Shown: piece after piece, positions 53,880-64,000 of the stretch
Position numbering within the stretch: the first letter of the stretch is position 1
Layout of the letters: each line of letters starts with the position of its first letter
Origin: Undaria pinnatifida
Lineage: Eukaryota; Sar; Phaeophyceae; Laminariales; Alariaceae
Assembly (NCBI GenBank): GCA_012845835.1
Contig: JABAKD010000023.1
Coordinates: 3,486,200 to 3,550,199 of the forward strand
Length of the DNA: 64,000 bases
Reading direction: 5' to 3'
Made by a program: the position numbers and the translations under genes
The notes under the pieces: model-generated
Told to the model about the DNA's origin: nothing
Database searches by the model: none
The model's input: only the letters and a program-made list of their open reading frames with translations

Positions 53880-55063
53880 ATCTCGCCAGCTCAGCTTTAC
53901 ACACCTGTAGGTCGTGGATTCAACGCAACACAAAGCACCATTTCGAGGATTCAACAACAAAAGCAGTTCCACGCGGTGTAAACGCCGACCGTGTAGCCTA
54001 CACACAGTTGAAAAAAAAAAAAGACCCACGGATTATCGCAGTAAGACCTACGACAATGGAAAGCCGAAAGTTTGGACAAAAAATTTGCAAACTTTCTTTG
54101 GGGGGATACTTGCTAAATATTCCGGGTAACGTCGATATGGGGAAAATATGACGAAAATGTATTTTTTGGCTCTTTTGAGGTCCTGCGGTCCAACAAAGGT
54201 CGATTTGTCTACTTGCCATCAAGCCTTGATCAACACTGCCAACCAAACACGATTGACCTTCAATTTCGAGATAGAGACAACCCATGGCCACTCCTCTTCG
54301 TTCCGGACAAGGCCACATGAGTGTAGGTGACAGCGCTAAAGGGTTCATCTCGATACATGCCCTAGGGCGTGAAATATTGCTCGTTTTGTCCTGTGGTCTT
54401 CCGTCGCATCCTCTCAAAATTCTGTATTTCGCACGTTGGGGAACCGCAGAGAGTTTTTGTGTAAGTTTTCTACAAACCAGCCGCCAAATGTGTTTTTAAC
54501 ATGAGCCAGTTCGGTGCCCGCCACGAATAACCGGCCGTAGAGTGAGCGCTGTACACCAATGGGGGTCGGAGGCCCTAACGAGCTAGCCACGTTCAGATTT
54601 CAAGACGCTGTCATTAATTTCGTCGAACGAGGTTTGTAGAGAACACGAAATCGCACCGTGTCTAATCCATGATCTGCTTGAGAATATCTCCGGCCGAGAT
54701 TGGCCAAGATCGCCGCGAAAAGTCATTTTTTTTCCGGAATTCTGGAAAGTTATAAAAAACAATTCTACCAAGTTGAGTCCATCGGAGACCGTTGAGGCAA
54801 AGTTCGGCTGGGATCTTCGGAAATTTCAAACTTTTTTTCCTTCCATTTTCAACGCTCTAGGTCTACTGGATAATCGTGCTAGTGTATCGTGCTGGCGTAG
54901 GTTTGAAATTCCGTATGTCAAAAGTTGCACTCTCGTCGATCGGACGTAAGACCACGTCAAACGCGAACTGCAGTCAGAAGGCAAACTTTTATCACTAACG
55001 CGGGCCCTACAGACTAACCCCACTATATGCCTTTTCTTTGTTTATTTTTCTCCAAATGACGTA
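53880..55063. other. No recognised gene
   Basis: Upstream region of EsV-1-7 gene B. Short frames without recognisable domains. Confidence 0.35.
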
Positions 55064-55394
55064 TGCCTATCGTGCGTATGCGTAGTGATAGATACTACGT
55101 GTAGTATATACGTGGTAGTCTTCCTTGGGTGGCAATCGGAACATTTGGTTCCTCTAGGCGAGAGTAGTGAGAAGTATGCACCGGCCTGGACCTGGCACAT
55201 CGTAGACTGACTCCCGATTTCACCTTTATAAGTTTCTGGTGGAGGCATGAATTGCGTCAGCTGTGATATATGCGTGTACCACCTTGGGTTGTGTGTGTGT
55301 TTTCCCTGGGGTATTCCTCAGCTCCAGAGTGACTGGAGCCTGTCCTGTGACCACGGACTTGATTATGCGAGTTAATGTGAGAACAACAACAATG
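55064..55394 (+). mobile_element. AAC-tailed retroposon-like repeat, copy 2 (longest simple copy)
   Basis: Uninterrupted version of the family at 9289-9895: 'gtatgcgtagtgatagatac', 'actgactcccgatttcacc', 'ggtggaggcatgaattgcg', 'accaccttgggttgtgtg', the hairpin ctccagagtgactggag, and an (AAC)n tail at 55380-55393. A short candidate target duplication (atgcct) flanks it but is too short to rely on. No protein is encoded, so it would depend on a LINE enzyme. Confidence 0.65.
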
Positions 55395-57445
55395 CCTGGA
55401 AGAGGGGATCGATACCCCTCACAACGCTCAACAGCGTCGCCGTCTATCGTCTTGAGTTGTATGGTCTGAAAACACTTACTCGCGATATTAGCCTTGGACA
55501 CGGCAGATTGAAAAATCGTTAGGCCGCGCTTGACTATGCTCAACGTCGTTGAACAAAACAACGTTTTTTTTTGACGAAAAGTATGTACCAAGTACTTTAT
55601 ATATTGCCATCAAATCACGCAGGCAGATCCGTGTATGGGCGACCAATCTTGAAAGACTTGTAGTAGTATGGCACACATACATGCCGGCCATCCACTACCT
55701 TTTCAACCCACTCGTTAACGAAATAACCACATGAACAAAGCAATATACAACTGGAAAAGCCCTGTAGAAAATAACCATTCCGGTATCGATCAAACGACGT
55801 TCTCTTGCTCAAAGCACAATTCCTCATCACACAGCGCCCGACGTGCTAGACGTAATAGGGGGTGGTGCCGCGTCAATTGAAGCACCGAAAACGCATCCCT
55901 GTCAAACATCTCGACATGTTTTGTCTCTGGCCCCACTATCCGGTCTTCATGCCGAGATTGATGATCATGCTTTCTGATACAAAAAGCTAGCACAAAAATA
56001 GGTTCATCCTGCACAAGATATTCCTTACACGAAGGAACAGTTGCAGGGCATGAATGGCCCAGAACTTGCTGTTTAACGCGGAACCGGAATCCGCAAAAGG
56101 TCATATTTGAATTCGGTAAATATGTATATGTATAATTGTGTTTTTTCCTAATCCTTCGGGCACATCTCTTCGTGCTCGGACCTTTGTCCCAAACGTCGGG
56201 TGGGGTGGGCACAATTAGACCGTCGGGCTCACGTTGCCGGAGGTTTGGGCGCGATCCGTGCAGTGTGTCGCCCGTGGCAAGCCTTTTAAACTTTTTGGCC
56301 TTGGGCACACGTAAGGCAAATCCCCCGGTTCCCGCAACATCCCCGGGGTTTGAGTTTCTGCATCCCCTATCCCCGTGTACGCACGTAAGTTTTTGATGCA
56401 AACCGCGCTTCCCTGCTCGTAGAGGGTACACGTCATCGTATTTCCCCATTTTTGCACAGAGCACCGCGCTCCGATCCTGCCGCCCAGCAGCAGTCCAGCC
56501 CCCTAGCACCAGTCCAGCCCCCTAGCACCAGTCCAGCCCCCTAGCGGCAGCAGCCCGCAACCAACCCATCCTTACACATTTACGTCCACAGAGGCAGTTT
56601 TTTAATGAGTATTTTTCTGTTTATAATTTAGCCAGCCTATCACACCTTGACCCTGTCTCGCTGACGATGCTTCTCTCTAATCTCCGTGCTTCGCTTGCTA
56701 GTCAGCAATCAGACAGACCAATCCAAGGTCCCCTTTGCTATACCAGGACAAGTACAAGTAACCACCCGCGTTGAACTCATTGGTCAACGTGCAATAACCT
56801 CAAACTTCTTCCGTACATACAAACCCTTATTTTCTCGTGCCTCGACAATAATACGCGTTTGTTTCGTAAATCGCAGATGGCAGGGACAGCAGCAGACAAC
56901 GTGCAGAGAGCAAAACGCTACTACCGTGGTAGGACCATGTACGCGTGCCGTATCCTCTCCTTACGGCGGCGAGTTGCTTTGGCCATAGCCTGTCACCTAT
57001 TTTCCACTTGCTCCCAGTTCTCAACAGGTGCTATTTGCGTAGTATTCTACAGTAAGCCAGATCCCACGCCACACGTGCCCCTTCTCGCTTCCTGGCGGTC
57101 CCTAACCTGGAGGTCGAAGCGTGACGCTCTCCTCGAAATCATACACATCATACGGTGTAACAGTTTTTGTGTGTAGTGCGTATTTTCTCAACAACAGATC
57201 GGTCGTGGGCACGACTATCTCGAGTACCCAAAACGTGCCAAAAGTACTGCTGCCATTAAGTACACCCAAGTACTACGGGTAAAATGAAAATTCAACATTT
57301 CCCGTGCAAAATGTTTTCTTGTTTGTACAAACAAAGAGCAATTGCGTCCGGCAGTGATAATAATCAGGTCATGTGTCCTTGCGCCACTCCCCTAGGCGTT
57401 TCCCGGAGGGGAACCTTGAAATATAATATATATATATATATATAT
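55395..57445. other. Mostly unassigned; 19-bp tandem repeat at 56485-56545
   Basis: A minus-strand ATG at 56449 opens 219 codons to 55790, basic and Cys-containing, with no recognised domain. At 56485-56545 'cagtccagccccctagcac' is repeated three times. The sequence 'ccggaggggaaccttg' followed by a TA tract at 57402-57445 has a relative at 60470-60500. Confidence 0.3.
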
Positions 57446-57582
57446 GTGAAAATACACTCCAGCTGTGAGATCGAAGATTTCGTCGAAACTCATCTTTGCA
57501 AGCTGTGTGTGATACTCCGATCGCGCGCATTACGAGTTGTGTGTCCTCATTAAGGATATAGGTCGGCGACTCCCCTTACAAC
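57446..57582 (+). repeat. Free-standing module A copy inside a TA tract
   Basis: This 137-bp copy runs from gtgaaaatacactccagctg to tccccttacaac and nothing else of the array is attached. The left flank is an (AT)n run and the right flank continues tatatatgcatat, as if the module had inserted into a TA microsatellite. Confidence 0.9.
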
Positions 57583-58863
57583 TATATATGCATATGTACC
57601 TTTTTGTTTTTTTGCCTAGTCCGTCCCTTTTTCTCCGCCGGCGCAGAGTTTTTTGGTGTGCTTTCTTCTGCAATGCGATCAGACTACCCGTCGGTATATT
57701 ATCAGCCGTGTGCCGGGCTCATGGGATGTCCGTGGCGCGAGCTATGGCCGCGGAAAGCCGCCGAAACTGGCTCTATTTTGCGGGGTACCAAGTTCGAAAA
57801 AAGTGGAAGAGGCGTTGGCATGTTTTTTTTGTGTGTGTGCGGAGCATTTTTTTTGTCTTTGACACACACACGTTCACGCTGCTGTGCTGTACGCCGCACC
57901 CAGCAACATGCTGCACTACTGCTGTACATACTAACACAACGAGTCTGTCGGACACCACACTAGAACAGACGACAAGCCTTAAAACAAACAAAGTAGAACA
58001 GAGCCTGGCCCGGCCCGAAAGCACAGCAGTAGACGATGGATGTTTCCGTCGATAAGAGCGGGATGTTTTCTGCTCAACGAAGGAGTTCTAGCGGGATGTT
58101 TCCTGAGTTTGTAGCGCCTTCTTCGACAAGCAGCGAGATGTTATTTCCCACACGAAGAATTTATATGCGTACACACGAGTTCCCTCCATTGTAAATGAAC
58201 ACATAGGTGTACGTTAGAAGATGCAGAAGCAACGCATTGGGTAAACGAACACGTACGTACGTGTGAGACACTTCTGTCCCCGAGCAACCACACACTACAC
58301 ACACGGTGGAACTTTAGTCCTCGCACGTACATCGGGGTGGCATCAAAATGTATTTGCGAGAGAATTTTCCCGCACTGCTAGACGCGGGCGCGGTGTATAT
58401 GTACCCGCTGCAACGACGTGAACTATGTCATTACTGTGAGTTCTCCCTCACAATTGACACGGTGGTGACCATACAGCAGTAGCGAAACCTGTATAAAGAG
58501 ATATAAAGTAGCAACACAACTCAAGCAAAAGTAACGATGTGCACACAACAGACCATACCGGCAACAAACATCGGTATAAACTGTCTACGATCACAGCAGC
58601 AGCAAGCAACCGCAGAGAGCGGCAATAATATATAGATCATAAAAAATCAAATTTTATTGAGAACGGGATTTTTTTCTGGATGGACCGAGGAGAATAAATA
58701 CACAAGACCTTACTCTCATCAAAAGAACATACACAGCGGTTTTACAATAGAGCTCCACCAGCAAGCAGCACGTAGTCCATAGACTCTAAGAGTTTATTGT
58801 CATATGAGCAACATGTATACTCTTGGTGCTCGTTTGGACATTGAACACAAAAGTTCCACCAGG
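57583..58863. other. No recognised gene
   Basis: Overlapping short frames, T-rich tracts and several 'cgtacgtacgtg' simple repeats. Nothing recognised. Confidence 0.35.
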
Positions 58864-59575
58864 TCGCTAGATAGAGAAAAAGTGTCCGTGTTTTGAGCAA
58901 CACAACGAGAAGCGGTGATATAAATTTAGATCATAAAGATTTGAATTGTCCGTGTAAATAGCACAATCTGAACGGAACAAACAACGCAAAAGTGCCCGAA
59001 AAGGTTCCGTTTGTCCTGCAAAGTTCCAGACATATCATCCTTCGGGCATGAACAGAACACAGCAGCTTTTCTGCGATTAATACAGCACCACCAGCAACAG
59101 CACGTAGTCCATATCAAATCGACGTTGTGGCACGATATATATTTTTCTGAACAACAGCGATACATGGAAAATGAAAAGATCGCGCAATTGAATATAGTCA
59201 GCTTCATTTGCACCATGTCGCTAGAAAAAAAGTGTCCGCGTTTTCAGCGACACAACGAGAAGCGGTCATGTACATCATAAAGAATCATTTGTCGGTGTAG
59301 ACAATATATTTTTCTGAACGGAACAAACAACGCCAACGTGCCCGAAAAAGTTCCGTTTGTCTTTCAAAGTTCCGTCAGCGGGAACACAAGCATTGAGAAA
59401 GGAAGACGTTCCACCTTCGGACATGAAAAGAACACAGCAGTTTTTTTTAAGATACAGCACCACCAGCAAGCACCACGTAGTCCATATTACATAGACGTTA
59501 CAGCACGACATATATTTTTCTGAACGGAGAAACATCAAAAATGAAAAGGTGGCGCGATTGAATATAGTCAGCTTT
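58864..59575. repeat. 354-bp tandem duplication
   Basis: Two copies start with 'tcgctagatagagaaaaagtg' (58864) and 'tcgctagaaaaaaagtgtcc' (59218) and share 'gaacggaacaaacaacgc', 'acagcaccaccagca' and 'cacgtagtccatat' in order. A fragment of a third copy may precede at 58753. Divergence is about 10-15% by eye. Confidence 0.85.
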
Positions 59576-59780
59576 GGATCATTATTCATATCATTTCAAA
59601 GGAACACACCACTCCGCTATACTCCAGGTATATATTTCTGCCGCAATTGATACCATGATCATCAATTGAATAGCCGCAATTGATGCGATGGTCATCATAT
59701 TCATCCAACAGCAGTAATTATTTCCGGCGGCATAACCGTGCACAACGTTGTCTACTCAGACTTTATCATTGTTGCCACAG

Positions 59781-60414
59781 GTCAACCTCCACCCACATTT
59801 GCTTTACATTTAAGCGCGCGGAGAAAAATACTGGACACAGAAAACACACAACAAATTGACACCAACGATTCCTCTAACAGCAGCGACAGCAGTACAAACC
59901 CATCAGACAGCGAAAATGATCAAGACAACAACAGCGGCAACAATAACAATTCTGGTCAATGGTCCATTATTCCCGAGATTGGTGATGGTGCATGTTTATT
60001 AAGATGTATCTCGCGTCGTGTGCACAACAACCCAGCTTTACATCACATCGTCCGTGCACATATTATTGCCCACATCACAACCAATTTGTACACCGTTATC
60101 CCAGGATCAGGTTTCAACACTTTCCACGACAGCATCTTAGCTGGAGCAAACCAAGAACTTGTGGAAGTCGCTGGATCTCAACCTACTACATATTCGAGTG
60201 TTGAAGAGATCTCCACTTCATGTCACAGCCTTACGCATATGCTACAAACGTAGAATTAATTGCTGCCACGCAGTTATACGGAGTGGACTTTCGAATAACT
60301 TGTCACACCGAGCCTCAGCAATATCCCAACCCTCCTCCTCCAAATGTCTGTGATATCTTATATTATCCACATTCTTTCCACTACGCATCCCTCCGATATA
60401 CACCTTCTGCATAA
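59781..60414 (+). pseudogene. OTU-like cysteine protease domain, frameshifted
   Basis: An acceptor site (CCACAG|GTC) opens a frame with a Ser/Asn/Asp-rich linker and then GDGACLLRCISRR (59981 onward), the OTU motif D-G-x-C with catalytic Cys at 59993. Helical sequence follows to SVEE near 60205, where the phase changes by one base. The rest (MSQPYAYATNVELIAATQLY, then PHSFHYASL with the catalytic His at 60379) is in the next frame, ending at TAA 60412. OTU enzymes cleave ubiquitin conjugates and are also found in Helitrons and other transposons. One missing base in the host sequence or in the read would explain the break. No start codon or neighbouring transposase was found. Confidence 0.7.
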
Positions 60415-62864
60415 ATACTTCATCAGTTGTAGTCATTCGACTTGCGTCGCCCCCGGGAGGCACGTGTCCACCTCCCGAAGGGGAACCTTGTATATATATA
60501 CGTGGGTATACTGGATCGACCACAGACTATGAGTGTTACGAAACATCACGTTCATGGTAGCGTAGACGACCGAGCAGAGCCCGCCACGGCAAATATCTAC
60601 ACTGGGAGGAGCTCACACGCGAAATATAGCGTACGTCACCACTATAGCAGTTAACACACTACCGGTACTCAATGCAGTACTCAACGCCCGCTCAATCCGG
60701 GTACAAATGCCGGCTAGTATGAAACCTAACATAATTAAATTATGAATGCCGAGATCGGGTATTCTCCGTGCGTTGTTTGAGGACTTTTTTCGCCAGCCCG
60801 TGTTCGGTTAAGCAGTATGCAAAACGCTTACTTGTATGTTCCGTATACTTTGTTGCCCGATGAATGGACTACGTGCGGTATGTCGAATACTCAGGAGACT
60901 AAATCTGCTCCGAAACACTACCTTCGTGCTAGCCGGGAAAAGGCATATACATCTGTGTACATCTCCACCCAACAAACCATTTAACGACATCGGTCGTAAC
61001 AGGTTCTCCGTGGCTATTGTGTTAGCAGTAGCTCGGATGCTGTCGTGATTATGTATGCATTTGTTAATGCTAACGTTGTACGTGTCTTCGATAGCTTGCT
61101 TGCATAGGCGAGACCATTTGCTACGTGATTTGGAATAATTTCGGCACGACTGTTCGTCGATGGGTTGTCTCGATCGTGGCACCAACTAAAGATTGTGCCG
61201 TCAGAAGGAGAACCGACCAACACACGACGCCTCGTGACGTGCTTCACAAGCTACCACAGCCGTCGAAAATGCTCGATACGCGAATACACAAGCGTAGTTG
61301 AACAAGAGTGATCCAACGGTAAGGCTCTCTCGTGTGGGGAACATGTTCCTTACTGGTTAAGCTGTAAAGTGCGGAAATGGTGGCTGAAACGGCAATTTTA
61401 CCAGTATATATGTATATGTATGAACTAGAGCGTACGCATGTAGGTCGGGGTGTCCAAAACAATTACTCAGAGGCCATGGTTCGCGTGTGGCTTTGAAATC
61501 CTCATGTGTGGAGCTCAAATATGTCTGCTGCACCCCGAGAACGAGAGGTCAAACGGTTGATTTATACCCCCCCAAAAAAAAATCGTTATCTCCGCCCGTG
61601 CTAAAGCCAAGAAAAACTATCATTGCTGCGAAGACTAGCAACCTGCGGCAGAAAGAGATGGAAAAAAAGGCATCAGGCCGGCTGCTGTAGGTTGTCGTTA
61701 CAATGTGTCGTGTCCTTCAGTGAGCTTTCAAATTGTTATCGGTACATTTGAGTTCCTTTGCGACAGCGTCTGAGGGAATCGTTGGGAGCGTCTACATCTA
61801 TCACAGAGACTTTTAGAGCTTCCTTCTACCGCAAACGGGGCGTACGAGAGACACGGGACATAGCCACATTGGTCGGCACGTCAAAAAAGCCAAGTCTAAT
61901 GTTCGTGAAACTGCATTTATAATGGATGTGTAGCAACTACTCTCCAAAGTTGCTGTGGTCAACATCTCAGCAGCATAGACTGGAATTCATAGAATTGACT
62001 GCTACTGTCTCCCAATCGACCCACAATTCAGCAGCAGAGTTGACACCGGAGAAAAGCAGAGGCAGAAAACAAAATGAAGAGCAGAGCAAGCCACAAGGTA
62101 GATACAAATCCACGATGTAAAACGCATCGCAATTGAAACACGCTCGGGGGTGTATTTAAGACGGAAAAGAAGGATTGTAGACAGAATATTATATATATTC
62201 ACATCTAGGAAAGCTAGAACAGGGTATCACACCTACGGTTTTGTGTTTATATTTTACGTCAGAAACCATTTCAAACGAAAAGCACTACCTCTATCTGAGC
62301 ACGAGTTCATTCGTGCTGCCATTGGAGCCCCTAGCCCTTGTCTCTATTGTTGGGATCTCATTGCAGTCTCCCGAGAACGTTCAACGATTTTCACCGAAGA
62401 AACCATCATGACCATACCATAGACCCGGTGCTCGGCCGGGCGAAAGTCCTCCAAAGATCTCAGCCGCCGGTGACTCGCTCTGGTGCCAAACCTGTATCTC
62501 CCGCGGGAGCTTATGTAGTATATGCCACAGCTCTGCTGCGTCATTGCTCTTCCTTACCCGCGTCCACGTGATGTACGTTCGAACGAGCATACATCGATCG
62601 GTTTTAAATATTTGGGATTCAGTCCGCTGAACTTATCGTATACATGGGATTTTCTCGTCTCCACGGACTCGTTCTATCGAGGGGCGTCAATGCCGGGGGA
62701 GCATGAGAGAGAGGAAGCTGGCAGTCTTGGTATCACTACCTCTCTGACGGTGCACATATGGGGAAGGCGCTCATATGGGGAAGGCGCTCAAGTGCTGGCT
62801 GCGGCGGTCACCCTTGCCGCGAGGTGTTGAGGTAACTCGCTTCGTTTTCAAAAGTATATATATG
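60415..62864. other. No recognised gene
   Basis: Hairpin cgggaggcacgtgtccacctcccg at 60451-60474 is followed by a TA tract. At 62757-62790 'atatggggaaggcgctc' is directly duplicated. Short frames only. Confidence 0.35.
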
Positions 62865-63000
62865 GTTGTAAGGGGAATCGCCGACCTATATCCTTAATGA
62901 GGGCACACAACTCGTAATGCGCGCGATCGGAGTATCACACACAGCTTGCAAAGATGAGTTTCGACGAAATCTTCGATCTCACAGCTGGAGTGTATTTTCA
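62865..63000 (-). repeat. Free-standing module A copy beside TA tracts
   Basis: This 136-bp inverted copy runs from gttgtaaggggaatcgccga to ggagtgtattttca, with tatatatat on the left and tataatatatgtatatatat on the right. Its borders agree with those of the copy at 57446-57582. Confidence 0.9.
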
Positions 63001-64000
63001 TTTTTTATAATATATGTATATATATAGGACGCACCGCCCGATGAAGAAGAAATTTTCTATGAGCGGTAACCGGTATATGCAGAAGCTGCCGTTGCTTCTT
63101 GTTGTTGCTGTTGCAATTTGTCCAACACCACACGAAAGCTGGGAGAGGGTTGGACCATGCAATGCCTGTGTGCAGCGGTCGGGGTTCGCGCGTCTCGGAT
63201 TGATGCCGCTCCGCGAGGTGTACTCTCGATCACACGATCGCTACACAGACCTGCAGCTGGGATTTAAAAAAAAATAGCAAATCGCGCATCGAAATGTACT
63301 GGCTATTTATTGTGCACAGCCGGCCACCCGTCGACGTATTTTTAAACAAGGTCCAGAAATATCTCAAATATTGAACAATTGGCAAACGCCAACCGGGGCC
63401 TTGGCATAATCATGAAAAAAAATATCGACTAGGTATATTACCGTGTGATGTTGTGCAAACTATCCTCGAAGGCCTCGTAAAACTACGCTGGTTGAGATTA
63501 GCCTCCACCACGTACGTGGTAAGCAGGTCCTCTTCACAGCCAACTCATGGGGTGGTCTGCTTGGAAGCGCTCGTGGAAAATCGAGCTGCTGTGTAGTACT
63601 TACCATGTACCTTGTACGTAGTAACGAGTCTAAGTTTCATTTTTAGGTTTTGGGGTGTTGAGGCCGTCTATTGTAACGCTGCCTGTGTAGCCGAGGATAA
63701 ACGTTTCTGTGTCGAAAAGCATGTCTACAGATCTCATAGACCCGAAACGGGTGCTTCTCCAGGGTAAATTTTGTATTGATTTTTTTACGGTCCCTACCCT
63801 AAAATGGAGGCCGGGTTTACCGAAAAAAAAATGAACCCGCACATGGCATCGAGATCGAGTTATCCATACGCCGTAGGAGGCAACAGGCGTTGTCATAAAG
63901 AAAATAAAAGCAAGATGCAGTATTCGCAGCAGTGCAAAACGCGAAACATGCACCAGACAGATCTACCCCATTCCAAACGAATAGTATTAACGGCGTACTT
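63001..64000. other. No recognised gene
   Basis: Short frames only; nothing recognisable up to the end of the window. Confidence 0.35.

Noticed and set aside
55398-55420. Possible primer binding site or tRNA T arm (aggggatcgatacccct)
   Set aside because: A short stem-loop only; it does not align with a tRNA 3' end in the correct register and no LTR is adjacent.
55790-56449. 219-codon minus-strand frame
   Set aside because: No domain recognised and no supporting promoter or splice context; left as unassigned.

Overview
The window looks like nuclear DNA of a brown alga (Ectocarpales-like stramenopile). The strongest clue is two genes made of tandem EsV-1-7 cysteine repeats (C-x4-C-x16-C-x2-H-x12), a family greatly expanded in brown algae. 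Introns are GT-AG with long spacers, there is no bacterial-style gene packing, the copia polyprotein resembles stramenopile copia elements, and transposons dominate. Species cannot be fixed from the sequence alone.

Layout. 1-1170: G-tract repeat array. 3.8-4.9 kb: minisatellites. 6854-7932: Tc1/mariner-like non-autonomous transposon with TA target duplication, followed by a 463-bp tandem duplication. 9.3-9.9 kb: a retroposon-like repeat with an AAC tail. 11.6-13.6 kb: more of the dispersed repeat, inverted. 14.03-14.31 kb: first exon of a secreted cystine-knot-like protein. 15.2-18.73 kb: Helitron remnants (Rep/helicase N-terminus, RPA-like gene, 3' hairpin plus CTAG end). 20.8-23.77 kb: a seven-exon MULE transposase with a SWIM finger, followed by a 480-bp tandem array. 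25.8-27.4 kb: minisatellite, an 81-bp retroposon insertion with 14-bp target duplication, and a TAG microsatellite. 27.4-31.28 kb: decayed copia retrotransposon. 34.8-35.86 kb: EsV-1-7 gene A. 36.65-38.34 kb: the largest G-tract array. 39863-41512: a hAT element with perfect 18-bp ends, 8-bp target duplication and a 234-bp fold-back of its BED-finger exon. 47.9-49.0 kb: degenerate tandem repeat. 50.06-50.17 kb: a MITE. 50.5-52.8 kb: dispersed repeat copies. 52.9-53.84 kb: EsV-1-7 gene B. 55.06-55.39 kb: a second AAC-tailed repeat. 58.9-59.6 kb: a 354-bp duplication. 59.78-60.41 kb: an OTU protease-like remnant. 57.45 and 62.87 kb: short free-standing copies of the dispersed module.

Interpretation. 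This is a gene-poor, transposon-dense segment. The likely host genes are the two EsV-1-7 paralogues (same strand, about 17 kb apart) and the small secreted protein. Almost everything else is mobile DNA: Helitron, MULE, hAT, Tc1/mariner, copia, retroposon-like repeats and an unplaced family built from a 135-bp module (module A) plus roughly 220-320-bp units carrying poly-G tracts on a fixed strand. The most unusual items are module A, the hAT fold-back (a natural long hairpin against its own transposase exon), and the two-repeat alternation inside EsV-1-7 gene A. All identifications come from reading motifs by eye; no searches were run.
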